This document shows positions 47,939 through 57,145 of a DNA stretch of 64,000 bases, piece after piece. Where the stretch lies: the NCBI GenBank assembly GCA_023417775.1, contig JAEZEJ010000076.1, forward strand, positions 1 through 64,000. Direction: 5' to 3'. The notes beneath the pieces are model-generated. The model saw only the letters and a list, made by a program, of their open reading frames with translations. It had not been told where the DNA came from and ran no database searches. Numbering within the stretch: the first letter of the stretch is position 1; each line of letters opens with the position of its first letter. The position numbers and the translations under genes are program-made. The DNA comes from Actinomycetes bacterium. Its GTDB lineage: Bacteria; Actinomycetota; Actinomycetes; Propionibacteriales; Nocardioidaceae.

Positions 47939-50508
47939 CCTCCGTCGTCGTCCCAGCTGACCGCGACCGACGGGTGATAGGCGCACCACGTCCCCGTCTT
48001 GACCGACGCACGAAGGTGCTCGGCCAGCCTGGGACAGTCGGCGCCGATCCGCTCGATCGCCTCGCGCACGGTGCGCGTCACATTGATCCGCGCCCGCTCG
48101 GCATCGGACTTGTCGACCCGCAGCCGTCCGCCCAGCCCTGTGCCGCGTCCCAGCTCGGCGATCAACGCGTCCCGCTCGTCCTGGGCCACGCGCAATCGCG
48201 TCTCGTGACCATCCCGCGTGGCCTCGTCGATCTCGGCATCGAGCATCGTCAGCCTCGCCCGATACGCGGCCACCGCTCGGCGGTCCAGCACCGTCCCGGC
48301 ATCGCCACCCGGCCGCCCCGCCCCATCTGCCAGGCCCGCCAGGACGGTCGCGGAGATCGGTGTCTCAGGGCGCGTCACCAGACGGTGCAGATGCCGTAGC
48401 CCCTTGGAGTCGGCGAGCACCGTCGACTCTTCCCCGAGGCCGACGACCCAGCCGGCTCCCTGACGCCGCAGCTCGGCACGCACGGGCCCGGCGCTCAGCA
48501 ACATCAGCTCCCGGACGCATGCGTCGGCCGTCGGCCCGTCCTGCATCTGCTTCGCCGCGGCCTGGCCCTCGCTCGCATAGGCGCGAGCGGCGGCGTCATC
48601 GCCGAGGGCACGCGAGACCCGGGCCAGCGCGAGCAGCGACAAGGGCAGAGACCCGTGCGCGTACCCCAGCCGGATCGCTCCCAGATTGCGTCGCAGATCG
48701 AGTCCCCGGACATAGTGTTCACGGGCCGCCTCGTGGTCGCCTCGACGCTCAGCGAGCTCACCGAGGCTGTTGTGCCCGATCATCAGCTCCAACCGGCTGC
48801 CGTGGACGGTCTGGATGCGGACCATCTCGCGGTAGTGCCGCTCCGCCCCCTCCAGATCCCCCGCACGCTGCGCGGCGAAGCCGACATTCCATTCGGCGAA
48901 GGCCAACCCCCACGGGTCCCGATACCCGGCGATCAGATCGCGTCCTCGTCGGGTGAACTCCACCGCCTCGCGGGTGTCTCCACCGACGGCATGCGCCTCG
49001 CCGAGGAGACACAGGAGGTAGCCGAGGATGGGCGTCTCCCCCGGCTCCGCCGCGGTACCGCCGAGGAGATCGATGCCCTCCCGCAGGTAGATCGCCGCGG
49101 TCGGCCAGTCGTCACCGTCGTGCGCCCAGAGGAAGGCCATGCCGAACAGGCCCGCGGCCCGCAGCTCCGCCGGGGCGGCGTCTCCTGCCGTCTCCAGCGC
49201 GGAACGCAATCGGTCGAAGCCCTCGCGATGTTGGCTGCGCGTCCACCAGTACAGCGGCAGATTCGCCGCGGCCGCGAGGCCCTGGACCGCGAGCTCCCGG
49301 TCGGTGCCGTCACGATGCAGCGCGTGGTCGAGGGCAGCGCGTAGATTGGGCTCATCGGGGCCGAGCCCTTCGAGCCATTCGCGCTCGGGGCCGTCCTTGA
49401 ACCCGTCCCCCGCACGGATCGCGACGGTGAGGTAGTGCGATGCATGGCGACGACGTACCTCGTCCGGCGCATCCCCCTCCTCCCAACGCTCGCCGGCGAG
49501 TTGGCGGACGGTCTCCAGGAGGCGGTACCGGTCGTGGCGGTGGTCGCGCACGACCAGCGAGGACTCGACCAAGGCGGTCAGCGCATCGTCCCACTCGCCG
49601 ACGGCCCCCGACGTCCCGAGCACGGCGTCGACCGCCTCGATGCTGAAACTGCCCGTGAACACCGACAGCCGACGCAGCAGCGTGCGCTCACGCTCGGACA
49701 GCAGCTGCTCGCTCCAGTCATAGACCGCCTCGACGCTGCGCAACCGGCTCGTACCCTCGGAGGACCGGCTCACCACATCGAGGTCCTTCTCCAGGCGGGC
49801 CAGCAGACGCGGGATGCCGAGGGCGCCGGCCTTGCCCGCCGCGAGCTCGAGGGCCAACGGCAGCCCATCGAGTCGTCGACAGAGCTCGCCGAGCGACGAC
49901 CACTGTCCCTCCGGGACGACGAACCCTCGGTCCCGGTCACGGGCGCGCTCGACGAAGAGCACCGCGCTCGCGGAGTCGGCGATCCCCTCCGGAGGGTCAT
50001 CCACCGCGGGCAGGGCGAGCGGCGCGACAGGCGATGCCTGCTCGCCGGCCAGCCCCAGCAGGCGACGACTCGTGGCGAGGACGTGAACGCGACGCTCGCT
50101 CCCACCGGCGGCATCGTCGAGGAGCGGCACGAGGATCGCCGCCACCTCATCGAGCACGTGCTCGCAGTTGTCGATGACCAACAGCATCCGCCGCGGCCTG
50201 AGCCACCGGGCCAAGGCGGTGATGCGATCCCCACCACCGGTTCGAGGCAGCTCGACGGCGGCGGACACCGCGTCCAGCACGGTCCCGGACCGGACATCCG
50301 CGAGCCGGACCGTCACGACCCCGTCGACGAATGCCGCCTCCACCCCGGCCGCGACGACATCGGCGAGGCTGGACTTGCCGACGCCGCCGGGCCCCGTGAG
50401 GTTGACGAGCGGACGGGAGACCACGAGCTCGGAGAGCTCGGCGATCTCGGCATCGCGACCATGCAGCAGGCGCGGCGCAGCCTCGGCCGGGGTGATGTGA
50501 GGTTGCAC
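47923..50508 (-). CDS. STAND-type ATPase with TPR repeats, AfsR/LuxR-like
   Basis: 861 aa. The N-terminal NTPase has Walker A LTGPGGVGKSSLADV, Walker B MLLVIDNCEHV and LDGLPLALELAAGK, as in AfsR/MalT-type STAND proteins. The middle 370-670 is helical repeat (GDLEGAERHYREM, GDHEAAREHYVRG). A conserved C-terminal block follows (GAGWVVGLGEESTVLADSKG to TGTWCAYHP), common in actinobacterial ATPases of this type. No DNA-binding HTH is seen. It begins at GTG and has no clear ribosome-binding site. Target unknown. Confidence 0.85.
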   Translation of the reverse strand: MQPHITPAEAAPRLLHGRDAEIAELSELVVSRPLVNLTGPGGVGKSSLADVVAAGVEAAFVDGVVTVRLADVRSGTVLDAVSAAVELPRTGGGDRITALARWLRPRRMLLVIDNCEHVLDEVAAILVPLLDDAAGGSERRVHVLATSRRLLGLAGEQASPVAPLALPAVDDPPEGIADSASAVLFVERARDRDRGFVVPEGQWSSLGELCRRLDGLPLALELAAGKAGALGIPRLLARLEKDLDVVSRSSEGTSRLRSVEAVYDWSEQLLSERERTLLRRLSVFTGSFSIEAVDAVLGTSGAVGEWDDALTALVESSLVVRDHRHDRYRLLETVRQLAGERWEEGDAPDEVRRRHASHYLTVAIRAGDGFKDGPEREWLEGLGPDEPNLRAALDHALHRDGTDRELAVQGLAAAANLPLYWWTRSQHREGFDRLRSALETAGDAAPAELRAAGLFGMAFLWAHDGDDWPTAAIYLREGIDLLGGTAAEPGETPILGYLLCLLGEAHAVGGDTREAVEFTRRGRDLIAGYRDPWGLAFAEWNVGFAAQRAGDLEGAERHYREMVRIQTVHGSRLELMIGHNSLGELAERRGDHEAAREHYVRGLDLRRNLGAIRLGYAHGSLPLSLLALARVSRALGDDAAARAYASEGQAAAKQMQDGPTADACVRELMLLSAGPVRAELRRQGAGWVVGLGEESTVLADSKGLRHLHRLVTRPETPISATVLAGLADGAGRPGGDAGTVLDRRAVAAYRARLTMLDAEIDEATRDGHETRLRVAQDERDALIAELGRGTGLGGRLRVDKSDAERARINVTRTVREAIERIGADCPRLAEHLRASVKTGTWCAYHPSVAVSWDDDGGQEAP

Positions 50509-50573
50509 AGCCGCGCTCCGCTTCGTGCCGATGAGGTCCCGCCGATCCTACTGTGCGCCGAGGGTCCGCCGCC

Positions 50574-51338
50574 CTATTCGACCAGCGTCACCGCCGGTCC
50601 GGCGTCGACGAGGTAGGCATCGCCGCTACGCGCCGACAGGCGACCGTCGAGGAGATCGAGGGCGACTGCCGCGACTTCCTCGGCCCGCGTCAACCGGCCG
50701 CTCGGCGCGAACCCGGCGGCGAATCCGGTCTTGTCGTCGGGCGCGCCACCCGTGAGGCGGTCGACCATGGGCGTGTCGATCACCCAGGGGCACAGCGTGT
50801 AGACCTCGATATCGGACTCGGCGAGCAGCGGAGCCACGCTGCGGCCCGCTGCCACGACCCCGGCCTTGGCGGCGGCGTACGGAACCGCGATCGGCACGGG
50901 CAGCGCGGTGCCGACGAAGGACGCGGTGTTGACGATGGCGCCGCCGCGGGCCAGGTGTCCCGATCCATGACGCAGCCCCGAGAGCACTCCCTTGAGATTG
51001 ACATCCAGCACGCTCCGCAGCGCCACGTCGTCCCACGTCTCCATGGGCCCGATCGGCCCCTCGACACCGGCATTGGAGAACCAATAGTCGATCGGACCGT
51101 CCGCGGCGGCCGTCGCCGCGAGCGATGCCACCTGGGCATCGTCTGCCACGTCGGTGCGGACGAAACGGCCGTCTCCACCACGCGAGGTCACCTCGTGCGC
51201 CACCGAGGTTCCGCGCTCCTCGTCTCGGCCGGCGATGTACACGCGTGCCCCCTGCTCGCCGAGCAGGATCGCGATCGCCCGACCGATCCCGCTCGTCCCA
51301 CCCGTTACCACTGCCGTGCGGCCATCGAAACGTCCCAT
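50574..51338 (-). CDS. SDR-family oxidoreductase
   Basis: 254 aa with VVTGGTSGIGRAIA, SNAGV, catalytic Ser in NTASFVGTA and YAAAKAG. The ATG at 51338 has GAGGAG 7 bases upstream. The substrate is unknown. It precedes the STAND ATPase by 65 bases in the same direction. Confidence 0.88.
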   Translation of the reverse strand: MGRFDGRTAVVTGGTSGIGRAIAILLGEQGARVYIAGRDEERGTSVAHEVTSRGGDGRFVRTDVADDAQVASLAATAAADGPIDYWFSNAGVEGPIGPMETWDDVALRSVLDVNLKGVLSGLRHGSGHLARGGAIVNTASFVGTALPVPIAVPYAAAKAGVVAAGRSVAPLLAESDIEVYTLCPWVIDTPMVDRLTGGAPDDKTGFAAGFAPSGRLTRAEEVAAVALDLLDGRLSARSGDAYLVDAGPAVTLVE

Positions 51339-51391
51339 GTCTGCTCCTCGGTCTGCGCCCGGCGCTCTGCCGGGTCTCACCCCGAAGGCGT

Positions 51392-51426
51392 TCGGCGGGT
51401 GTTCGATCCGAACGAACACCCGCCGA
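51392..51426. repeat. Perfect 14-bp inverted repeat
   Basis: TCGGCGGGTGTTCG and CGAACACCCGCCGA flank a 7-base loop. It lies upstream of the SDR gene and directly before the HMA-like coding remnant. No T-run. It may be an operator for a repressor or the edge of a small palindromic element. Confidence 0.6.
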
Positions 51427-51430
51427 GTCA

Positions 51431-51523
51431 CTCCCGGGCGTCACCGAGGAGGTCGATCGGATCGAAGGCGTCGACTTCGTCAGCGTCGACATCGCCTCCG
51501 ACACCCGGACCAGGCTGGTCTCT
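51431..51523 (+). pseudogene. Possible remnant of a CopZ-type heavy-metal-binding protein
   Basis: Read on the plus strand this stretch gives VTEEVDRIEGVDFVSVDIAS followed by DTRTRLV, which resembles the second half of CopZ-like HMA domains. The CxxC half and any start codon are missing because the hairpin lies there, and the frame runs on into sequence opposite the ABM gene. Treat as a decayed fragment; chance resemblance cannot be excluded. Confidence 0.3.
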
Positions 51524-51547
51524 CTCCTCAGCGTCCAGCGGTTTTCT

Positions 51548-51880
51548 CTAGCGAATATCGCCGTGGGCGGCGACGAAGGTCACGGGCACGGACGTGCCGT
51601 TCCGGATCAGCGGTCGGAGGTCGTCGACGTGGCGCCGGAACCGATCCGTCTCCGCCCACCTCTCCCTGGCCTCCGCGGACCGGAAGCGCGTCAGGACGAT
51701 CAGGCGGGTGTCGTCGCGGGAACGGTAGACCTCGTTACCCAGCCAACCCTGCGCGGTGGCCTCCCCGCTCATCTCCTCCATCTCGGCGATCTGGAAGGCC
51801 GTGAGCGCGTCGATACCGCCGTCGACGGCGGTGAACGTGTTGATGGCGATGAACGGGCTCTGGTCTTGTGAGTTGGTCAT
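51548..51880 (-). CDS. Antibiotic biosynthesis monooxygenase (ABM) domain protein
   Basis: 110 aa, one ABM/dabb ferredoxin-like fold: FIAINTFTAVDGGIDALTAF at the start and SRDDTRLIVLTRFRSAEARE in the middle. Such proteins are quinol monooxygenases or heme-handling enzymes. AAGGAGAG precedes the ATG. It is 49 bases behind the FMN reductase gene and probably in its operon. Confidence 0.82.
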   Translation of the reverse strand: MTNSQDQSPFIAINTFTAVDGGIDALTAFQIAEMEEMSGEATAQGWLGNEVYRSRDDTRLIVLTRFRSAEARERWAETDRFRRHVDDLRPLIRNGTSVPVTFVAAHGDIR

Positions 51881-51929
51881 GTGAAATCTCTCCTTCTTAG
51901 ACGTTCAGATGTCGGTGGAAGTGTCGTGT

Positions 51930-52544
51930 TCAGGTGGGGAATGGGCGATGAGCGCGGGCCTCGGCGAGCACACCGGCCCACCAGTTCAGTTCCGCCACGG
52001 CACTCGTCAGCGCCCTGGTGACGGCTTCGTTCGGCGCGTAGCGTTCGGCATCGTCGACGTTCTCCCACGGGGCGGGCAACCCGACACAGCGGCGCGTGGT
52101 GACCATGTTCAGCTCGGCCAGCACTCCTCGCAGATGTTCGATCGCGGCGTGCCCTCCCTGGACGCCGTAGGCGACGATGGTGGCCGGCTTGAGCTTCCAC
52201 TGGGTGTAGTGCCAGTCGATCAGCCGTTTCAGTGACGCCGGATAGGAGTGGTTGTACTCCGGGGTGACGAACACGAACGCCTCAGCCGCCTCGATTCGCT
52301 CACCCACCTCCGTCGCCGGTCCGCCTCCTGGGTAGAGCAGACGGTCGTCGGGCAGGGTGATGTCGGCCAGGTCGATCAGGTCGGCCTCGATCTCGCTGTG
52401 ATCGGCCAGGGCGTCGAGGACCGCATGAGCGATGCTGGGACTCATCCGTCCGTCACGAAGGCTGGAGGAGATGACGGCGATCCGGGTTCGGCCGGGCATT
52501 CGGGCGGCGTGATCGTCGCTGCGGTGTGCTGTCGGTGAGGTCAT
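51930..52544 (-). CDS. NADPH-dependent FMN reductase-family protein
   Basis: 204-aa flavodoxin-like reductase. RIAVISSSLRDGRMSPSIA is the phosphate-binding loop and VFVTPEYNHSYPASLKRLI the flavin-contacting PEYN motif. Enzymes of this type reduce quinones, chromate or azo compounds. The gene diverges from a MerR regulator and its promoter has the MerR-type long spacer. Confidence 0.9.
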   Translation of the reverse strand: MTSPTAHRSDDHAARMPGRTRIAVISSSLRDGRMSPSIAHAVLDALADHSEIEADLIDLADITLPDDRLLYPGGGPATEVGERIEAAEAFVFVTPEYNHSYPASLKRLIDWHYTQWKLKPATIVAYGVQGGHAAIEHLRGVLAELNMVTTRRCVGLPAPWENVDDAERYAPNEAVTRALTSAVAELNWWAGVLAEARAHRPFPT

Positions 52545-52551
52545 GTCCACC

Positions 52552-52582
52552 ACCCTGAGGGTTGAACATATGTTGAAGTCAA
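52552..52582 (-). promoter_or_regulatory. MerR-type promoter with dyad in a 19-bp spacer
   Basis: On the minus strand TTGACT (52577-52582) and CAGGGT (52552-52557) are 19 bases apart, and the near-palindrome TTGAACATATGTTGAA (plus strand, 52562-52577) lies between them. Overlong spacers with a central dyad are the hallmark of MerR-activated promoters. It drives the FMN reductase gene. Confidence 0.65.
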
Positions 52583-52596
52583 TCCATGCTGGGCAC

Positions 52597-52974
52597 ATGT
52601 CCATCGAGACTCGCGAGCCCGGGCTTCTGACCGTCGGCGAGGTCGCCGAGCTCAGCGGCGCCGCCACCTCTGCGATCCGGTTCTACGAGCGGCAAGGGCT
52701 CATCGAGTCGCAGCGCACCTCCGGCAACCAGCGCCGCTATCAGCCCTGGGTGCCTTGTGTCGTCCGTGTGGCACGAGTGGCCCAGCGCGTCGGGCTGTCC
52801 GTCCACGAGATCGCCGCGGTATTGGCCGGTGTTCCCGATGATCCGACGCCCGAGGACTGGCAGCGGCTGACCGACCACCTCATCGCCGACGCCGAACGTC
52901 GGATCGCCGAACTCCACGCCGTGCTCGCGGATCTGGAATCCGAGACCAAGCTCTGCGACCTTCCCGGTCGATGA
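52597..52974 (+). CDS. MerR-family regulator (SoxR-like)
   Basis: 125 aa. The HTH is TVGEVAELSGAATSAIRFYE, then RRYQ, the MerR wing, and a long dimerisation helix. Only one C-terminal Cys (ETKLCDLPGR) follows the helix, and a second Cys lies near residue 50, so the four-Cys iron-sulfur ligand set of SoxR is absent. Sensing may be by thiol or ligand. It diverges from the FMN reductase gene. Confidence 0.85.
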   Translation: MSIETREPGLLTVGEVAELSGAATSAIRFYERQGLIESQRTSGNQRRYQPWVPCVVRVARVAQRVGLSVHEIAAVLAGVPDDPTPEDWQRLTDHLIADAERRIAELHAVLADLESETKLCDLPGR

Positions 52975-53086
52975 GCCATTGCGCCACGGACGCATCCTGC
53001 AGGGAAGCAAGAGCGGTCCGGTCGTGATCCGCTAGTTCTGTGGTTCCAGTCCACTTCGGGGAGGGTCGGCGGTTCGCGCCACCCGG

Positions 53087-55018
53087 TCACTCCCGGGCGC
53101 CCAGCGCCTGGACCGGAGGGACCCGCATGGCACCTCGCGTGGCCAGGACCGCGGTGACGATGGTGAGCACCGTCGTCAGGACAGTGATGGCACCGAGGAG
53201 CGTCCACGGGATGGCGATCACCGGAGTGCCATAGACGCGATACGTCGCCGCCCAGAGCCCGACCAGCGCGAGGACGGCGGCGACGGCGCCGAGCAGGAGG
53301 CCGATGCCGGTGGCGGCCAGCGCCTCGACGACGGTGGTGCGCTGCACCTGTCGACGGGTCAGGCCCGTGAGCCGGAGGGTCGCCAGCTCCGCACGACGCT
53401 GTCCGATCGCGATGGCGAGAGTGCTCAGCACACTGATCAGGGCATAGACGCTGCCGAGACCCACGATGGCGGCCATGACGGCGCGGTTCTCGCGCGCTGA
53501 CACACTGTCCTCCTCCGCGGAGAGCTCGGCCGGCGTCCGCACACTCGCCGCTCCGGCTTCGGCGAGCCGTTGCTCGACGGCTCCGGTGTCCGCCTCGGGA
53601 TCCAGCTGGACGAGGACGGTGGTCGATCGGTCGAGCACCTCGGGCGGGAGGAGGGCGCGGTCGATGTAGAAGCCGTCGCTCCCGGCCAGGGTCTCCCCCA
53701 TCCGCGCCGCTTCACGGAGCGGCACGGTCTCACCCTCGATCTCCAGAGCGATCTCGTCGTAGTGGCCGCGGATCATCGTGCCGTCCAGGCCGGGACCGAA
53801 GACGACGCCACCCGGCCCGAAGTCCGCGATATCCCCGCTGTCGGGCCGCTGGAGATGTGTGGCTCTGAAGGCATCGGGGTCGACCGCGACGACCGTGCCG
53901 GGGCCATTCGTGACCACGCCGCCCGAGGCCAACCGGATCGCGAGCGGCACCACGGTCTCGGGGGCCGCCAGCGCGATCCCGTCGATGGCACCCACGGCCT
54001 CCAGGTCGAGATCATCGCCCTGGGCGACCAGATCGGCCTCCAGCAGCTGCGTCGCCTCGGTCGCCGATGCCTCGGTCTGGGTGTCGAGGATCCCCTGGAG
54101 ACCCATGACGAGGCTGACGAGCACGATCATCGGCGCGGCGCACGAGGCCGTGCGCCGGACCGCGTCGCGCAGATTCGCCACGGCAAGGTCCGCCACCGGC
54201 GACCGACGCGCCCACGGCGTCAGCACCCTGGCGACGCCCGGCACGAGCAGCGGCGACAGCCGGCTCATCGCCACCGATGCGGTGACGACGATGCCCAGAC
54301 CGAGCAGCAGGGGGATCAGCATGCCACCGGTCGTCGCCGAGAAATAGGCCTGCACGGCCGTCAGCGCGACGGCCACCGTCGCCACGATCCACCGCCGCGT
54401 GGTCATCACCCGCTGGGTGTCGTGGGTCCGGCGCAGCGCGTCCAGGGGACTGATCGACGTCGCCCGACGCGCCCCGCCCCAGGCACCGGCGAGACAGACC
54501 ACGCCCGCGACCACGAGATCCACCACCAGGATCGCCGGCCGGATCGGTGTCGCCAACTCCTCCGGGAAGGTGCCGAGGGAGGCGAGGATCCTGCCTTGCA
54601 CACCGGTCAGGGCGATACCGAGCAGGCCGCCGGCGACGGCTCCGATGACCGCGGTGAGAAGCGCCTCGGCCAGCAGCAGCCCGCGGACCTGACGCGCCGT
54701 GACCCCGCCGAGACGCAGGATCGCCAGATCCCCGCGGCGTTGGTCGACGGCGAAGTTGAAGGTCGATCCGACGACGAAGATGGTCAGGAAGGCGCCGAGC
54801 ATCACCGTCATGCCGGTGAGCGTGCTGGCTCCGCTGGCCGCCTGCTGGAATGCCTCGGCCTCCGCCGGCGTCGACCCGCTCGGCGGGAGGGCGTTCTCGA
54901 CACCGAGGATGATCGTCATGCCCGCGTGGACGATGGCGACGCCCGCCGTCACCGCGAGGACCGTGCCGACGAAGAGCTGCCACCGGTCGGCGAAGGTGCG
55001 CAGAGCGAGGGCGATCAT
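53087..55018 (-). CDS. FtsX-domain ABC transporter permease
   Basis: 643 aa with two FtsX/MacB-like membrane blocks (residues ~15-200 and ~505-640), a further set of membrane helices in the middle and a large extracytoplasmic domain. ILRLGGVTARQVRGLLLAEA and LATLRLTGLTRRQVQRTTV are the duplicated coupling regions. Such permeases export peptides or lipids, often conferring antibiotic resistance. It overlaps the ATPase gene by 4 bases. Confidence 0.9.
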   Translation of the reverse strand: MIALALRTFADRWQLFVGTVLAVTAGVAIVHAGMTIILGVENALPPSGSTPAEAEAFQQAASGASTLTGMTVMLGAFLTIFVVGSTFNFAVDQRRGDLAILRLGGVTARQVRGLLLAEALLTAVIGAVAGGLLGIALTGVQGRILASLGTFPEELATPIRPAILVVDLVVAGVVCLAGAWGGARRATSISPLDALRRTHDTQRVMTTRRWIVATVAVALTAVQAYFSATTGGMLIPLLLGLGIVVTASVAMSRLSPLLVPGVARVLTPWARRSPVADLAVANLRDAVRRTASCAAPMIVLVSLVMGLQGILDTQTEASATEATQLLEADLVAQGDDLDLEAVGAIDGIALAAPETVVPLAIRLASGGVVTNGPGTVVAVDPDAFRATHLQRPDSGDIADFGPGGVVFGPGLDGTMIRGHYDEIALEIEGETVPLREAARMGETLAGSDGFYIDRALLPPEVLDRSTTVLVQLDPEADTGAVEQRLAEAGAASVRTPAELSAEEDSVSARENRAVMAAIVGLGSVYALISVLSTLAIAIGQRRAELATLRLTGLTRRQVQRTTVVEALAATGIGLLLGAVAAVLALVGLWAATYRVYGTPVIAIPWTLLGAITVLTTVLTIVTAVLATRGAMRVPPVQALGARE

Positions 55019-55764
55019 CGCAGGGTCTCCAGTTCCGCGAGTGTCGCGGCGATCCGACCGGTGTCGGCCCCGCTCAATGTCGTGACGAGACGACCGTCGC
55101 GCAGGAAGGCCACGTGATCGGCACGAGCCGCCGCCGCGGGGTCGTGGGTGACCATGACGATGGTCTGCGACCGCTCGTCGACCAGACCACGCAGCACGTC
55201 CAGGACCGTGCCGGCCGAAGCGCTGTCCAAGGCCCCCGTGGGCTCGTCGGCGAACAGGATGCTCGGCGCCGTCGCGAGCGCCCGCGCGATGGCGACCCGC
55301 TGCTGCTGGCCACCAGACAGCTCCCGCGGCCGGTGATCGAGATGGCCGCCCAGTCCCAGCGCGCTGAGCGCCTCGACGGCCACGGCAGCCGCATCCTTGC
55401 GGCCCGCCAGGCGCAGCGGCAGCATGACATTCTGCGTCGCGGTGAGCGCCGACACGAGATTGAACTGCTGGAAGACGAAGCCGATATCGGTCCGCCGCAT
55501 TCGGGTCAGGACGTCATCGTCGAGGCCGGCGATGTCCCGGCCGTCGAGGTGCACCTCCCCCGCATCGGGGCTGTCGAGACCGGCGGCGCAGTTCAGCAGC
55601 GTGGACTTCCCCGAGCCCGACGGTCCCATGACCGCCGTCCAGGAGCCACGTCGGCAGCCGAGGGTGATCCGGTCCAGGGCGGTGAGCGTCGTGGAACCGG
55701 ACTGATAGGTGCGGGTCACCTCGTGGAGGTGCAGCACGGTGCTGGGCGGTGCGGATGCGTTCAT
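55015..55764 (-). CDS. ABC transporter ATPase (LolD/MacB type)
   Basis: 249 aa. Walker A is GPSGSGKSTLLNCAAGLD, then FVFQQFNL, signature LSGGQQQRVAIARAL and Walker B ILFADEPTGALDS. It pairs with the following FtsX permease. The ATG at 55764 gives the standard N-terminus. It diverges from the histidine kinase gene across an operator-like dyad. Confidence 0.93.
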   Translation of the reverse strand: MNASAPPSTVLHLHEVTRTYQSGSTTLTALDRITLGCRRGSWTAVMGPSGSGKSTLLNCAAGLDSPDAGEVHLDGRDIAGLDDDVLTRMRRTDIGFVFQQFNLVSALTATQNVMLPLRLAGRKDAAAVAVEALSALGLGGHLDHRPRELSGGQQQRVAIARALATAPSILFADEPTGALDSASAGTVLDVLRGLVDERSQTIVMVTHDPAAAARADHVAFLRDGRLVTTLSGADTGRIAATLAELETLR

Positions 55765-55822
55765 AGGTCCAGCACATCGCGCCGGCAGGCCCACGCGCAG
55801 TGGAGCCGCGTGGTCGATCGAG

Positions 55823-55840
55823 GGTAGGGCTGGCCCTACC
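55823..55840. promoter_or_regulatory. Perfect dyad between ABC exporter and two-component system
   Basis: GGTAGGGC-TG-GCCCTACC sits midway between the diverging ABC ATPase and kinase genes. A perfect 8-bp dyad in this place is the likely binding site of the neighbouring LuxR-type regulator. Confidence 0.6.
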
Positions 55841-55861
55841 GCGCCGGGGTCGCGGCGCCCC

Positions 55862-55867
55862 TACGAT
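55862..55867 (+). promoter_or_regulatory. Candidate -10 for a leaderless kinase mRNA
   Basis: TACGAT ends 6 bases before the GTG start and no Shine-Dalgarno sequence is present. Confidence 0.45.
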
Positions 55868-55873
55868 GACGGG

Positions 55874-57145
55874 GTGACAGCAACGCCGGAGCGAGAGTCG
55901 CCGCCGGCCATCGGCCGGTGGCGCGGGGCGTTCTACGTGTCGGCCGTCGGTGTGCGGACCCTGATCGCCATGGCCGTCGTCGCCGCTCTGGGAACGCCGA
56001 TCGCGATCGCGCTGGCCGATGGCGACCGCGGGACCGCCGGAGTCGGTGTCCTCATCGTCGCCGGCCTGGTCCTGCTGGGGGTGGGCCTCCCCCTCGTCGC
56101 CAGCGCCCTCGCGAGCGCCGACTGGCACGGATCGGCCGCCATGCTGAACCGTCCGGCGACCGGCATCCCCGTGGTCCGCCTCGCCGAGCCCCGCACTCTC
56201 ATCCGCCCCATGGCCTACGCCGCGGTCATGCTGACCCTCGGCGGCGCCGCGGCGGTGCTGGGATTCCTGGTCGTCGTCGGCTCGGCGGTGACGATCGCCG
56301 GACCCTTCCTCGTCGCGTCCGGCGATCAGATCGTGATCGGTCCCTTCACGATCGACACCGTGCCCGAGTCGCTGCTGGCGGCGATCATCGGGTTCGCCCT
56401 GCTCACTGCCTACCTCCTGTGGTCGCGCATCATCGCGCGATGGCACGCGGCGGTGGTGGCCCAGGTGCTGACTCGTCCCGAGCAGCGCCTACAGCTCGAC
56501 CTCGCGATGACGGCGCAGTCGCGCACGCGCCTCGTGCGGGCCTTCGATGTCGAACGCCGCCGGATCGAGCGAGACCTGCACGACGGCGTCCAGCCGCAGC
56601 TGATGTCGGTGAGCATGACCCTCGGGCTCGCGCTGGACGAGATGCCCGCCGGAGCCCCGGGCCGCGAGGACGTGATCCGCGCTCAAGACCAGACCCGTCG
56701 GACCCTGGAGGCGCTGCGCCGATTCGTGCGCAATATCCATCCACAGGTCCTCATCGACCACGGCCTCGGCGCCGCTGTCGGGGAGCTCGCCGACACGCTC
56801 GCCCTGCCCATCGCCGTCGCGGATCGTCTCCCGGACCGGCTACCCGCCGATGTCGAGACGAATCTGTACTTCTGCGTCGCCGAACTCCTCGCCAATGTGG
56901 TCAAGCACAGCGGGGCCGGCCGCGCGGAGGTCCGTCTCGACAGGACCAGGGACGGTTCGGTGCTCGTGAGCGTCCGCGACGACGGCGGTGGAGGGGCCGG
57001 GGCCACCCGGCACGACGGCGGTGGTCTCGACGGCATCGCCGATCGCATCGCCGCCTTCGACGGCAGCCTCGTGGTGGACTCGCCCCTCGGCGGTCCGACC
57101 GCCGTCACGATCTCCCTCATGCCAGGAGGCGACGACGATGACTGA
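55874..57145 (+). CDS. Sensor histidine kinase (HisKA_3/NarL type)
   Basis: 423 aa. About four to five membrane segments in the first 185 residues have short loops, so the sensor lies in the membrane as in cell-envelope sensing kinases. The phospho-His is in RRIERDLHDGVQPQLMS; the ATPase domain has LLANVVKHSGAG and DDGGGG. GTG at 55874 fits a leaderless start. The last 8 bases overlap the regulator gene. Confidence 0.92.
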   Translation: MTATPERESPPAIGRWRGAFYVSAVGVRTLIAMAVVAALGTPIAIALADGDRGTAGVGVLIVAGLVLLGVGLPLVASALASADWHGSAAMLNRPATGIPVVRLAEPRTLIRPMAYAAVMLTLGGAAAVLGFLVVVGSAVTIAGPFLVASGDQIVIGPFTIDTVPESLLAAIIGFALLTAYLLWSRIIARWHAAVVAQVLTRPEQRLQLDLAMTAQSRTRLVRAFDVERRRIERDLHDGVQPQLMSVSMTLGLALDEMPAGAPGREDVIRAQDQTRRTLEALRRFVRNIHPQVLIDHGLGAAVGELADTLALPIAVADRLPDRLPADVETNLYFCVAELLANVVKHSGAGRAEVRLDRTRDGSVLVSVRDDGGGGAGATRHDGGGLDGIADRIAAFDGSLVVDSPLGGPTAVTISLMPGGDDDD

